DNA from: Bacillus_AB infantis_C
GTDB lineage: Bacteria > Bacillota > Bacilli > Bacillales > Cytobacillaceae
Assembly: GCF_050107595.1 (NCBI RefSeq)
Contig: NZ_JBNILH010000001.1
Span: 1-64,000, forward strand
Direction: 5' to 3'
Length of the DNA: 64,000 nt
In this document: piece after piece, positions 8,602 to 18,196 of the stretch
Numbering within the stretch: the stretch's first letter is position 1
Layout: each line of letters opens with the position of its first letter
Position numbers and translations under genes: made by a program
Notes under the pieces: generated by a model
What the model was told of the DNA's origin: nothing
The model's database searches: none
The model's input: the letters and a program-made list of their open reading frames with translations, nothing else

Positions 8602-11010
8602 ATGTTTTCGGATAAGGAAGAGTTCAAGGAGGTCTTTTTGACAAGGCTTGAAATGACCAGTGGAAAAAGCTTTCCTGACAGCACAAAGCGCGATCAATAC
8701 CAGACCCTTGGACATATGGTAAGGGAATATGTCAGTATGAACTGGATCTACACAAATGAGCGCAGCAGGATGATCAAGCAAAAACAGGTCTATTATTTAT
8801 CCATTGAATTCCTTCTTGGGCGGCTGCTGCGCAATAATCTGCTTAATCTCGGCATTCATAAAGTCGTTGAGGAGGGGCTGCAGGACCTTGGCATTGAACT
8901 GGGCGGTCTTGAAGAGTCAGAGCCCGATGGGGGCCTGGGGAACGGGGGGCTTGGCAGGCTTGCAGCCTGTTTCCTTGATTCCCTTGCATCGCTCGATCTG
9001 CCAGGGCATGGGTGCGGTATACGCTATAAGCATGGGCTTTTTGAGCAGAAGATTGTCGACGGATATCAGGTCGAGCTGCCGGAACAGTGGCTGAGGCATG
9101 GAAACGTCTGGGAAATAAGAAAGGCTGATTCTGCAGTGGAGATCCCTTTTTGGGGAAGAGTGGAATGCAGTGAGGAAGAAGGCAGGCTGGTTTTCAGGCA
9201 TCTGCCTGGCGAGACGGTTACTGCTGTTCCGTACGATATGCCGGTTGCAGGGTACCAAACTGAGACAGTCAATACATTAAGGCTCTGGAGTGCGGAGCCT
9301 TCTCCTTTTCCCCAGTATAATAACATCATGCAATATAAAAGGGAAACAGAGCTGATTTCGGAATTCCTGTATCCGGATGACACACATGATGAAGGCAAGA
9401 TCCTGCGTCTTAAACAGCAGTATTTTCTTGTATCAGCAAGTATCCGGTCAATTATAGAGTCCTTTAAAAAGCAGCATGGAAATATGAAGGATTTCGATCA
9501 GTTCATCAGCATCCATATAAATGATACCCATCCGGTCCTTGCGATTCCTGAATTGATGAGAATTCTTGTAGATGAAGAAGAGATGGCCTGGGAAGAAGCA
9601 TGGGAGATTACGGTTTCAACGATTTCCTATACAAATCATACGACGCTTTCTGAAGCATTGGAAAAATGGCCGATCCGCCTGTTTCAGCCTCTTCTTCCAA
9701 GGATTTATATGATTGCAGAAGAAATCAACAAGCGTTTCTGCCTGAAACTGGAGGAAAAGTACCCCGGTGATTGGGAGCGGATCCAGTCTATGGCCATCAT
9801 TTCCGATGGAGAAGTGAAAATGGCTCATCTGGCCCTTGCCGGAAGCCACAGTGTCAATGGTGTGGCAGCTCTTCACACAGAAATACTGAAACATAGGGAA
9901 ATGAAACAGTTTTACGAATTATTCCCTGAAAAATTCAATAATAAAACCAATGGCATTACACACAGGCGGTGGCTGCTGAATTCCAATCCCCGCCTGGCGG
10001 GCCTGATTTCAGAAGCAATCGGTCCCGGCTGGATAAAGGAGCCCCACCGCTTGGGAGAAATGGCCAAATTTGCGGAAGACAGCAGTATGCTGCTGGAGCT
10101 TGAGCTGATCAAAGAGGAAAATAAACAACGGCTTGCCCGCCGGATCAAGCAGCAGACAGGCCTTTCCATTGATGCGTCATCTATTTTTGATATTCAGGTA
10201 AAAAGGCTTCATGCCTATAAAAGGCAGCTGTTGAACGTGCTTCATATCATGCATATGTATAATCGGATCAAAGAGGGGGATTCCCACATTCAGCCCCGGA
10301 CTTTCATATTTGGTGCTAAGGCGTCTCCGGGCTATTATTATGCGAAAAAGATCATCAAACTTATCAATACAGTTGCTGAAAAAGTGAACAATGATTCTGC
10401 TGCGAATAAGCTGATTAAAGTCGTATTTCTTGAAAATTACCGGGTATCCCTTGCTGAGGAAATTTTCCCTGCTGCAGACATCAGTGAACAGATTTCCACT
10501 GCCAGCAAGGAGGCATCAGGAACGGGCAATATGAAGTTCATGATGAATGGGGCTCTTACCGTCGGTACTCTGGACGGCGCCAATGTAGAGATACTGGAAA
10601 GGGTGGGGGAAGAGAATATTTTCATTTTCGGGCTGGCTGCTGAAGAGGTTCTCCGCTTTCAGCAGAATGGAGAATACCGTTCAATGGACTATTATCATCT
10701 TGATAAAAGGATCAGCACCATCATCAATCAGCTTACCAATGGATTTTTCCCCTATGCCGGAGATGAGTTTGAAAGCATCGCGGATTCGCTGTTGATGCAT
10801 AATGATCAATATTTTGTCCTCCGGGATTTCGATTCCTATGCAGCCATACAGAAACAGGCAGCTATTGCCTATGGAGACCGGCTTGGGTGGCAGCGGAAAA
10901 GCCTGATGAACATTGCTGCATCAGGTCATTTCTCCAGCGACCGGACCATCCGTGAATATGCAGAGGAAATTTGGCATATCCAGCCGGCAGCAAGCCATTC
11001 TTCTAAATGA
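8602..11010 (+). CDS. glgP: Glycogen phosphorylase GlgP
   Basis: GT35 phosphorylase that releases glucose-1-phosphate from glycogen. The pyridoxal-phosphate lysine is about Lys645, in EASGTGNMKFMMNGALT, followed by GTLDGANVEI. The N-terminal DGGLGNGGLGRLAACFLDS motif is also intact. ATG at 8602 follows GGGGAGTGAGAG; a TTG at 8581 in the same frame lies before that site and is rejected. 802 aa is normal. Last gene of the operon, closed by a strong terminator, so synthesis and breakdown enzymes are made together. Confidence 0.97.
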   Translation: MFSDKEEFKEVFLTRLEMTSGKSFPDSTKRDQYQTLGHMVREYVSMNWIYTNERSRMIKQKQVYYLSIEFLLGRLLRNNLLNLGIHKVVEEGLQDLGIELGGLEESEPDGGLGNGGLGRLAACFLDSLASLDLPGHGCGIRYKHGLFEQKIVDGYQVELPEQWLRHGNVWEIRKADSAVEIPFWGRVECSEEEGRLVFRHLPGETVTAVPYDMPVAGYQTETVNTLRLWSAEPSPFPQYNNIMQYKRETELISEFLYPDDTHDEGKILRLKQQYFLVSASIRSIIESFKKQHGNMKDFDQFISIHINDTHPVLAIPELMRILVDEEEMAWEEAWEITVSTISYTNHTTLSEALEKWPIRLFQPLLPRIYMIAEEINKRFCLKLEEKYPGDWERIQSMAIISDGEVKMAHLALAGSHSVNGVAALHTEILKHREMKQFYELFPEKFNNKTNGITHRRWLLNSNPRLAGLISEAIGPGWIKEPHRLGEMAKFAEDSSMLLELELIKEENKQRLARRIKQQTGLSIDASSIFDIQVKRLHAYKRQLLNVLHIMHMYNRIKEGDSHIQPRTFIFGAKASPGYYYAKKIIKLINTVAEKVNNDSAANKLIKVVFLENYRVSLAEEIFPAADISEQISTASKEASGTGNMKFMMNGALTVGTLDGANVEILERVGEENIFIFGLAAEEVLRFQQNGEYRSMDYYHLDKRISTIINQLTNGFFPYAGDEFESIADSLLMHNDQYFVLRDFDSYAAIQKQAAIAYGDRLGWQRKSLMNIAASGHFSSDRTIREYAEEIWHIQPAASHSSK

Positions 11011-11020
11011 ATTTTCAGAA

Positions 11021-11060
11021 GCAAACAAAAGGCCTGGTTTCCCCCAGGCCTTTTGTTTGC
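11021..11060 (+). terminator. glg operon terminator
   Basis: Perfect 17-bp hairpin (gcaaacaaaaggcctgg and its complement) with a short loop, 10 nt after glgP. The stem itself contains AAAA/TTTT tracts, so it may act in both directions and also stop yteA transcripts. Confidence 0.88.
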
Positions 11061-11074
11061 CGCTTTTTCAGCTG

Positions 11075-11833
11075 TCATTCGTTTTCCTTATCCTCCAGAT
11101 AGCTGTCCCCTTTTTTATAAGGGACTTTGCCAAACGGCGCATCGAGGTTTTCTTCTTCTAATTCCTGCTGATATTGCTCCTCTGTATCGGAGCGGACAAC
11201 CCTTCGATTTTTCCCGTCTATGTCTGTCGCACTGAAGGTCTCATATTCTTCAGTGAATCCTTCATCATTATGATCTGTATCATAGAGGCTGTTATAATCC
11301 TCATGCTGTCCATTGAAATCGGACGGTGTTTCGGAAGTGCCATAGCTGGCAGCCTGTACAAAGCTGTCCTGTTCATCATTAATGTCTTTGTAGTCATCAA
11401 AATTAAAATGGTTATCATGATTGGGACTCAGCACATCTTCTTCTGCAGGCCGGTCTGATGCAGGATGCTGTGAAGGAGCATGATCAACACAATATAAAGC
11501 CGTTGGGACTGCCTCGAGCCTTTCAAAGGGCAGGTCCTTTCCGCACTCCTTGCATTTTCCGTAAGTGCCGTCCTCAATTGCCTGGAGGGCTGTGTTCACT
11601 TTATCTAATTCCTCGTTCTGATGCTCTTCAATTGCCTGGTCCTTCTCTCTTTCAAAAAGCTCAGTGCCCGCATCGCCGGGGTGGTTATCGTACATTGAAA
11701 GCTCACCGACTGTATCTCTTGCGCTTTCATTGTCAAAGCGGCTGTTCGTGTCACTATCCAGCTGTTCTTTAATGGTTTTCTTATCTTCTTCCAGCTGAGC
11801 CTTCAGTTCGTTGATTTGATCCTTGGTAATCAT
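11075..11833 (-). CDS. yteA: TraR/DksA-type zinc finger protein, YteA family
   Basis: The ATG at 11833 (MITKDQINELKAQLEEDK) follows AGGATG; an upstream in-frame ATG has no site. The N-terminal ~75 residues form a charged coiled-coil like DksA. Residues ~90-120 hold the zinc finger CKECGK...YCVDH, with His in place of the fourth Cys. The C-terminal half is acidic, low-complexity and likely disordered. The family is linked to sporulation in Bacillus, but its molecular role is not settled. It is convergent with glgP. Confidence 0.9.
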   Translation of the reverse strand: MITKDQINELKAQLEEDKKTIKEQLDSDTNSRFDNESARDTVGELSMYDNHPGDAGTELFEREKDQAIEEHQNEELDKVNTALQAIEDGTYGKCKECGKDLPFERLEAVPTALYCVDHAPSQHPASDRPAEEDVLSPNHDNHFNFDDYKDINDEQDSFVQAASYGTSETPSDFNGQHEDYNSLYDTDHNDEGFTEEYETFSATDIDGKNRRVVRSDTEEQYQQELEEENLDAPFGKVPYKKGDSYLEDKENE

Positions 11834-11970
11834 TATTCCACATCCTGTTCCATTAGTAGTATTTATTAGAATAAAAGGCCGTTCCCGGCTAAGCTGACAG
11901 TTCATGCAGGCCCATTTGCCTTGCTTAGAAATTACCCTTTATTCAGCCAATGAAACATGGTAAGACGACC

Positions 11971-12010
11971 GCAAAAAAGCCCTCTGCAGAGTAGCAGAGG
12001 GCTTTTGCAT
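11971..12010 (-). terminator. menA terminator
   Basis: On the minus strand the hairpin AAAAGCCCTCTGC/GCAGAGGGCTTTTTT with a T-run follows menA within 10 nt. Confidence 0.85.
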
Positions 12011-12016
12011 CAAACT

Positions 12017-12949
12017 TTACAATAAATATCCCAGAAACAGGCCGACAGACAGCAGAAAACCGAAAATGGTATTCGTCTGTGCAGTAGCAACCATGGCAGG
12101 CATCATTTGGGCCGGCTTTGTTTTGCCGATGAAGCCCTTTGTGGCCTTTACAGCCTTTGGAATACTCAGAGCGACAATGGCCAGCCATGGAGAGATATAA
12201 CCTGCAGCTATCATCACAAATATCCATATATAGGAAATGGTGAACATGATTCCCAGGAAGTATATCGCCTTGTCCCTGCCGAGCAGAATAGCCAGGGTCT
12301 TCCTTCCAAATTCCTTGTCTCCATCCAGATCCCTGATATTGTTGGCCATCAGGATCAGTCCGACAAGGATAAAAATCGGAACTGAAATCATGACACTAAG
12401 CATCGTAACTGTGCCTGTCTGGATAAAGAAGGATATGAGGATAATCATCATCCCCATGAAAAATCCTGCTACAATTTCCCCAAATGGCGTATAGGCAATA
12501 GGGAAAGGGCCGCCAGTATACAAATAGCCGGCTGCCATACAGACAAGGCCTACAGCTGCAAGCCACCAGCTGCTGTTCATGCAGATATAGACGCCAAGGA
12601 GCAGCGCAATGAAGTAAAGTGTAAAGGCAAGCTGAATAACTGTCTTCGGTTTTATCCCTTCACGGACGATGGCGCCGCCGATCCCGATTGATTCAGCTGT
12701 ATCAAGGCCCCGCTTGAAATCAAAATATTCATTGAACATATTTGTAGCCGCCTGAATCAGGAGGCTGGCCATTAGCATGGCCAGGAAAAGGCTGAAGCTG
12801 ATTTCTGTTTTATCTATTGCTAAAGCAGTGCCCAGCAGGACGGGCACAAAAGCTGCCGTCAAGGTGTGCGGCCTGGTTAATTGCCACCAGACTCTCCATC
12901 CGCCCGATTTCATGGCAGGCGAAGGATCGGGATGCGTTTGTGGTTGCAT
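12017..12949 (-). CDS. menA: 1,4-dihydroxy-2-naphthoate polyprenyltransferase MenA
   Basis: Membrane enzyme that attaches the polyprenyl chain to 1,4-dihydroxy-2-naphthoate, giving demethylmenaquinone. UbiA family: about eight membrane segments and two Asp-rich motifs (NEYFDFKRGLD near residue 70 and NNIRDLDGDKEFGR near residue 200). The start ATG follows AAGGGGAG. 310 aa is typical. It is divergent from the menF-menC operon, which makes its substrate. Confidence 0.95.
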   Translation of the reverse strand: MQPQTHPDPSPAMKSGGWRVWWQLTRPHTLTAAFVPVLLGTALAIDKTEISFSLFLAMLMASLLIQAATNMFNEYFDFKRGLDTAESIGIGGAIVREGIKPKTVIQLAFTLYFIALLLGVYICMNSSWWLAAVGLVCMAAGYLYTGGPFPIAYTPFGEIVAGFFMGMMIILISFFIQTGTVTMLSVMISVPIFILVGLILMANNIRDLDGDKEFGRKTLAILLGRDKAIYFLGIMFTISYIWIFVMIAAGYISPWLAIVALSIPKAVKATKGFIGKTKPAQMMPAMVATAQTNTIFGFLLSVGLFLGYLL

Positions 12950-13088
12950 TTTTGACTCTCCCCTTAATGTATTCTTTGTATAACAAACCTTTATATTTTA
13001 GCTTAAAATAAGCTCCAGGTCAAAAATATCCTGACATATTCAAGTTTAGCAAAGATCAATGGGGTGTCAATGGATTTTTGCATACTGC

Positions 13089-13123
13089 CGAGGCGGGAAT
13101 TCTCTGACTTTCCGCCTTTTTTC
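13089..13123 (+). terminator. Orphan terminator-like hairpin between menA and menF
   Basis: AGGCGGGAA/TTCCGCCTT with a T6 run on the plus strand. No plus-strand gene lies upstream; menA runs the other way. It could end an unseen short RNA, or stop antisense transcripts leaving the menA promoter region. The rest of 12950-13304 is AT-rich with no ORF that I can support. Confidence 0.5.
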
Positions 13124-13268
13124 TGCCGCCTGCAGCCAAACAAAGAATATGGAAGGAAAACGTGAAGAGCAGCCTATTATAATAATGAGGATACATGCAT
13201 CATCAGGCCGATGTTGTTGACATCATATAATCATGAGGTGTATCTTAAAATAAGCTGAAAAACGAAAG

Positions 13269-13298
13269 AATAACAGCGGTAAAGCTGTTATTGGAGGG
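13269..13298 (+). promoter_or_regulatory. Hairpin abutting the menF ribosome binding site
   Basis: A perfect 9-bp stem (AATAACAGC/GCTGTTATT) with a 6-nt loop at 13269-13292 ends directly against the GGAGGG Shine-Dalgarno sequence. It could limit ribosome access or protect the mRNA 5' end. A TTGACA lies near 13215 but has no clear -10 at normal spacing. Confidence 0.4.
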
Positions 13299-13304
13299 AT
13301 TTTC

Positions 13305-14711
13305 TTGGTTACGATACAGGATACGGAACTTAAGGAAGGAATCCTGGAAGCAATTAAAAAGGCCGGGGCTTTTTCGGAGCCTATCCTTGTCAGTGAAGTC
13401 CATAAATTGGACTATATTGACCCATTATCATTCTTTGCTTCAGGAAGACAGGCGTTTTTTGGTGAACGCTTTTACTGGAAAGATCCTTCAAATGAAACCA
13501 TCCTAGCTGGTTTGGGAATATGCAAACTTATTCAGTCGGATCAGGCTTCCGGCCGTTTTTCTCATGTAGAAAAAGAGTGGAAGCGCTTTATCCGCAATGC
13601 AGTCATATATAATGAATACTCTGCCGCCGCTGCAGGCCCTGCCCTGTTCGGGGGATTCTCTTTTGATCCGGAAAAGGAAAAGACCGCATTATGGTCCAAA
13701 TATCCGGATTCTCTTTTTCATGTTCCGAGGTATTTGCTGACGCAGACAGAAGGACAAACATTCCTGACGACCAATATTGTCTGCACGAAACATGATGATG
13801 TATCGCTTGCTGAAAAAGTCAGGGAAGAAAGACGCCTCCTGCTTGAAGGGATTGGGGCACCTGTTCAGGAGAATGAAGGCAGGCTTATCTCTGAAGAGGA
13901 AATTCATCCGCAGGAATGGATGGATTCAGTCACTTCAGCGGTCGAAGAGCTCAAGGCTGGAAAGCTTAAGAAAGTGGTCCTTGCAAGGGAACTGCGGCTT
14001 TCTTTTTCCGGGCATATAGAAGCGGAACAGGTATTAGGCAATCTTCACAATGAACAGAATGAAAGCTTTATCTTTGCTTTTGAATCCCAAGGAGACTGTT
14101 TTATCGGGGCCACTCCCGAACGGCTTGTTAAAAAGAAAGGAAAAAGTCTTTATTCGACCTGCCTGGCCGGGAGCATCCCGAGGGGAAAGACTCCCGAGGA
14201 TGACCAGGCACTTGGCGAGGCCTTATTATCGGACGAAAAGAATCTCATCGAGCATCAGTATGTGGTTGATATGATAAAAACAGCCATGGACGAAGCCTGC
14301 GAGGAGATTAAGATTCCTTCAAAGCCCCAGCTGTTGAAAATGAAGCATATCCAGCATTTGTACACACCAGTGGAGGGTACGACAAAGGAGGAAGCTTCAT
14401 TGCTCCTGCTGGTTGAGAAACTTCATCCGACCCCTGCGCTCGGCGGGCTGCCAAAGCAGGAAGCTGTAGCTATGATTAGAGAGATTGAGGAATTAGACCG
14501 GGGCTATTATGCAGGGCCGCTGGGCTGGATTGACTACAGCGGAAATGGAGAATTTGCTGTATCGATCCGTTCCGGCCTTCTTCAGGGAGATGAAGCTTCC
14601 TTGTTTGCCGGATGCGGAATCGTGGAGAATTCAAACGCTGAGAGCGAATTCATGGAAACCAAGATCAAATTCCGTCCTATGCGGTCAGCTCTGGGAGGAC
14701 TATCAGAATGA
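13305..14711 (+). CDS. menF: Isochorismate synthase MenF
   Basis: Converts chorismate to isochorismate, the first step of menaquinone synthesis. C-terminal chorismate-binding domain: KKVVLARE near residue 225, GATPERLV near 265, and GIVENSNAESEF near the end. The start is TTG at 13305, chosen because GGAGGG lies 7 nt upstream and no other start fits; 468 aa matches the family. It overlaps menD by 4 bp, so the two are probably translationally coupled. Confidence 0.95.
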   Translation: MVTIQDTELKEGILEAIKKAGAFSEPILVSEVHKLDYIDPLSFFASGRQAFFGERFYWKDPSNETILAGLGICKLIQSDQASGRFSHVEKEWKRFIRNAVIYNEYSAAAAGPALFGGFSFDPEKEKTALWSKYPDSLFHVPRYLLTQTEGQTFLTTNIVCTKHDDVSLAEKVREERRLLLEGIGAPVQENEGRLISEEEIHPQEWMDSVTSAVEELKAGKLKKVVLARELRLSFSGHIEAEQVLGNLHNEQNESFIFAFESQGDCFIGATPERLVKKKGKSLYSTCLAGSIPRGKTPEDDQALGEALLSDEKNLIEHQYVVDMIKTAMDEACEEIKIPSKPQLLKMKHIQHLYTPVEGTTKEEASLLLLVEKLHPTPALGGLPKQEAVAMIREIEELDRGYYAGPLGWIDYSGNGEFAVSIRSGLLQGDEASLFAGCGIVENSNAESEFMETKIKFRPMRSALGGLSE

Positions 14712-16456
14712 ATCATCAAGAAGCATTAACAACTTATATCGCTGCATTTGTCTCGGAGCTGGCCAAAACCGGTGTCCGGGACGTTGTTGTCAGCCCGGGA
14801 TCCCGTTCTACGCCGATGGCCATGGTCATGGCGGAGCATCCGGACCTCAATGTGCATATTCATGTGGATGAGCGCTCAGCAGGCTTTTTTGCCCTTGGGA
14901 TCGCCAAAGCATCAGGCATGCCGGCTGCCCTGCTTTGTACCTCAGGGACAGCTGCGGCGAATTATTTTCCGGCCGTTGTTGAGGCAAAGATCTCAAGAGT
15001 CCCGCTTGTTGTCCTGACGGCAGACCGGCCCCATGAGCTGAGGGATGTAGGGGCTCCACAGGCAATCGATCAGATCCACCTTTACGGCGGGCATGTAAAA
15101 TGGTTTGCAGAAATGGCGCCGCCCGAGAATTCGGATGAAATGATCAGATATGCCAGGACAGTATGTGCCAGGGCCTGCGCAGAGTCAGTTAAGGCCCCTG
15201 CCGGTCCTGTTCACCTCAACTTTCCTTTTCGTGAGCCCCTTATACCTAAGCTCGATGAAAATCTGTTCGAAAGCCAGGAAAGGCCTGAAGGTTTTGTCTC
15301 CATCCAGCAGGGGGAGCTTGCTCTTCCAGATTCTGTTTTTAGAGAGATGGCAGACGTCCTTTCATCCTTCCAAAAAGGCATCCTCATTTGCGGGCCAAAT
15401 GATGACAGCCGGTTTGTATCTGAAGTGGTCAAGCTGGCAGAGACGCTTGATTATCCAATATTGGCAGATCCGCTTTCACAGCTGAGAAGCGGAAAGCATG
15501 GAAAAGCGCTTGTCATTGACGGATATGACAGCTTCCTGAGGACCGATGCGGCAAAAGAAGCCCTGAAGCCCGATGTGGTGATCCGCTTTGGTTCAATGCC
15601 TGTTTCAAAGGCACTCACCATATTCTTAAAAGAAAACAAGGATAGCAGGCAAGTTGTTGTCGATGGCGGTGCAGGCTGGCGTGACCCATCCCTGCTTTCT
15701 TCAGAAATGGTCTATTGCAGTGAAGCCCTCTTCTGTGAGAAGATACGGAGCTTTGCTGAACACAGGGAGCCTGGCGGCGAGTATAGTGCGCTATGGATAG
15801 CGGTCAATGAAAAAACGAAGCTGGTGCTTGCAGAGGCCGGCTCGGCTGTAGAAATGAGTGAGGGAAAGCTGTTTCTCCAGCTTGCAGAGCTTCTGCCTGA
15901 TGAGAGTACACTGTTTGTCGGAAACAGCATGCCAATCCGTGATCTCGATACCTTCTTCCACAATAATGGCAAAAGCATTCGGGTGATGGGCAACAGGGGT
16001 GCAAATGGAATTGATGGGATCGTTTCCACAGCACTTGGAGCAGGCTTATATTCTCAGCCCCTTTATCTGGTGCTGGGGGATTTGACATTTTTCCATGACC
16101 TTAATGGCCTGATTGTTTCAAAACTCCACAATATCAATATCCATATCCTGCTCATCAATAACAATGGCGGCGGTATATTTTCATTCCTGCCGCAGGCAGG
16201 CGAGAAAAAGAACTTTGAGCTCCTTTTTGGAACGCCTTTGGATCTGGATTTTGAACATGCGGCCAGGCTTTACGGGGCGAAATTCATCCGCGCTGAAACT
16301 TGGGAAGACTTTGAGGGTGCCATTAAAGAGGGCTATGGTGAACGCGGCCTAAAGGTAACCGAAATAATGACAAACCGGGACAAAAACCTTGCTGAGCATC
16401 GAGAATTGTGGAATCGTGTTTCCCGGGAAATAACCCTGTTCCTAAAAGGAGAATAA
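14708..16456 (+). CDS. menD: SEPHCHC synthase MenD (thiamine-diphosphate dependent)
   Basis: Adds a succinic semialdehyde unit from 2-oxoglutarate to isochorismate. N-terminal VVSPGSRSTPMAM (near residue 30) and the Glu-containing pyrimidine-binding domain are present; the C-terminal ThDP/Mg motif starts GDLTFFHDLNGL near residue 460 and ends NNNGGGIF. 582 aa is normal. The start ATG overlaps the menF stop, and menH begins 2 nt after its stop. Confidence 0.96.
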   Translation: MNHQEALTTYIAAFVSELAKTGVRDVVVSPGSRSTPMAMVMAEHPDLNVHIHVDERSAGFFALGIAKASGMPAALLCTSGTAAANYFPAVVEAKISRVPLVVLTADRPHELRDVGAPQAIDQIHLYGGHVKWFAEMAPPENSDEMIRYARTVCARACAESVKAPAGPVHLNFPFREPLIPKLDENLFESQERPEGFVSIQQGELALPDSVFREMADVLSSFQKGILICGPNDDSRFVSEVVKLAETLDYPILADPLSQLRSGKHGKALVIDGYDSFLRTDAAKEALKPDVVIRFGSMPVSKALTIFLKENKDSRQVVVDGGAGWRDPSLLSSEMVYCSEALFCEKIRSFAEHREPGGEYSALWIAVNEKTKLVLAEAGSAVEMSEGKLFLQLAELLPDESTLFVGNSMPIRDLDTFFHNNGKSIRVMGNRGANGIDGIVSTALGAGLYSQPLYLVLGDLTFFHDLNGLIVSKLHNINIHILLINNNGGGIFSFLPQAGEKKNFELLFGTPLDLDFEHAARLYGAKFIRAETWEDFEGAIKEGYGERGLKVTEIMTNRDKNLAEHRELWNRVSREITLFLKGE

Positions 16457-16458
16457 GA

Positions 16459-17268
16459 ATGAAATTTGTAAGCGGCGGAGGGTCCTACCATGTCGAAATA
16501 GAGGGCAGCGGTTTTCCCCTTATCCTGCTTCACGGATTTACAGGTGACCGTTCCACCTGGGACCCCTTCATTCCCCGCTGGAAATCAGGATCCATGGCCA
16601 TATCCATCGATATTGCCGGACACGGAGAAACTGATGTGCCTGCTTCAGACGAAAGCTACACTGTCACTGCAGCTGCCCGGATGATCCATGAGCTGATGGA
16701 ATCGCTGCAGATTCCCAAAGCCGATCTATTGGGCTACTCAATGGGCGGGCGCCTGGCTTTGTCTTTTGCGGCCCTATATCCCGGCAATGTCAGAAAGCTG
16801 ATTCTTGAGAGTGCATCGCCTGGATTAGAGACTGCTGAAGAAAGAAAGAATAGACGTAATCAGGATGAGCGGCTTGGGGAATACATAAAAGAGAACGGAA
16901 TCGAAGCATTCGTAGATTACTGGGAAAACATCCCGCTGTTCAAAACGCAGAAATTGCTGCCGGCAGATGTTCAGAAGCAGATCAGGGAGCAGCGGCTTCA
17001 AAACAGCCCGGAAGGCCTTAGATTCAGCCTGAGGGGGATGGGGACCGGGGCCCAGCCATCGTGGTGGGGCAAGCTCCCGGATATAAAGGCGGACACCCTT
17101 CTGGTCACTGGCTCTGAGGATATAAAATTTTGCGCCCTGGCTGAAAGGATGTCCAAGCTGATTCCCTTATGCCAATGGGAGACTGTATTTGGGGCCGGGC
17201 ATGCAATACATGTGGAAGAACCAGAAAAGTTTGGTACAATAGTAAGTGAGTTTTTGCAGAAATTATAA
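16459..17268 (+). CDS. menH: SHCHC synthase MenH (alpha/beta hydrolase)
   Basis: Eliminates pyruvate from the MenD product. Alpha/beta-hydrolase fold with HGFTGDRSTW and the triad Ser94 (GYSMGG), Asp221 (GSEDIK) and His248 (GAGHAIHV). The ATG at 16459 follows AAAAGGAGAATAAG; in-frame codons upstream lie inside menD. 269 aa is normal. Its place between menD and menB supports MenH over a general hydrolase. Confidence 0.93.
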   Translation: MKFVSGGGSYHVEIEGSGFPLILLHGFTGDRSTWDPFIPRWKSGSMAISIDIAGHGETDVPASDESYTVTAAARMIHELMESLQIPKADLLGYSMGGRLALSFAALYPGNVRKLILESASPGLETAEERKNRRNQDERLGEYIKENGIEAFVDYWENIPLFKTQKLLPADVQKQIREQRLQNSPEGLRFSLRGMGTGAQPSWWGKLPDIKADTLLVTGSEDIKFCALAERMSKLIPLCQWETVFGAGHAIHVEEPEKFGTIVSEFLQKL

Positions 17269-17284
17269 AAAGGAGGATTCCGTT

Positions 17285-18103
17285 ATGACTGTAGAATGGA
17301 TTGCTGGACGCAATTATGAAGATATTTTATACGAAACTTACAACGGAATTGCTAAAATTACAATTAACAGGCCAGAAGTACATAATGCCTTCCGTCCGAA
17401 AACGGTAATGGAGCTGATTGATGCTTTTGCTTATGCGCGCGATGATGCAAGCGTAGGCGTTATCATTCTGACTGGGGCAGGAGAGAAAGCATTCTGTTCC
17501 GGCGGCGACCAAAAGGTCCGCGGACACGGCGGATATGTGGGCGAAGACGAGATCCCCCGTTTGAATGTGCTGGATCTGCAGCGCCTTATCCGTGTTATTC
17601 CAAAGCCGGTCATTGCCATGGTAAAAGGCTATGCTATCGGTGGAGGCCATGTCCTTCATGTCGTATGTGACCTGACTATCGCTGCCGATAATGCTGTCTT
17701 CGGACAGACAGGCCCTAAAGTCGGAAGCTTTGATGCAGGTTACGGGTCAGGCTATCTGGCAAGGATCGTCGGCCATAAGAAAGCCCGCGAAATCTGGTTC
17801 CTATGCCGCCAATACGGCGCACAGGAAGCTCTTGATATGGGGCTCGTCAACACAGTTGTGCCGCTTGAAAAAGTGGAAGAGGAAACAATTCAGTGGTGCG
17901 AGGAAATCCTTGAGAAGAGTCCGACTGCCATCCGCTTCCTGAAAGCAGCGTTCAATGCCGACACTGACGGACTGGCTGGAATCCAGCAGTTCGCAGGGGA
18001 TGCTACGCTTCTTTACTATACAACAGATGAAGCCAAGGAAGGCCGCGATGCGTTCAAAGAAAAGCGCAAGCCGGACTTTGGACAATTCCCGCGTTTCCCT
18101 TGA
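17285..18103 (+). CDS. menB: 1,4-dihydroxy-2-naphthoyl-CoA synthase MenB
   Basis: Crotonase-family enzyme that closes the second ring from o-succinylbenzoyl-CoA. It shows GAGEKAFCSGGDQ near residue 65-75 and the oxyanion/active-site region GYAIGGGHVLHVVCDLTIA, then GSFDAGYGSGYLARIVG. The ATG at 17285 has AAGGAGG at normal spacing and 272 aa matches B. subtilis. A terminator lies between it and menE, unlike the tightly packed genes before it. Confidence 0.97.
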   Translation: MTVEWIAGRNYEDILYETYNGIAKITINRPEVHNAFRPKTVMELIDAFAYARDDASVGVIILTGAGEKAFCSGGDQKVRGHGGYVGEDEIPRLNVLDLQRLIRVIPKPVIAMVKGYAIGGGHVLHVVCDLTIAADNAVFGQTGPKVGSFDAGYGSGYLARIVGHKKAREIWFLCRQYGAQEALDMGLVNTVVPLEKVEEETIQWCEEILEKSPTAIRFLKAAFNADTDGLAGIQQFAGDATLLYYTTDEAKEGRDAFKEKRKPDFGQFPRFP

Positions 18104-18118
18104 TTTTATATGAAAATA

Positions 18119-18155
18119 AAAACAGCTTGATGGTAAACCATCAGGCTGTTTTTCT
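18119..18155 (+). terminator. Internal terminator between menB and menE
   Basis: Hairpin AACAGCTTGATGG/CCATCAGGCTGTT (one bulge) followed by T5. It would lower transcription of menE and menC relative to menFDHB. Confidence 0.82.
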
Positions 18156-18196
18156 ATGGTATTTTAAATCCTGGATATGCAAGGAAGGTGGAGCCA

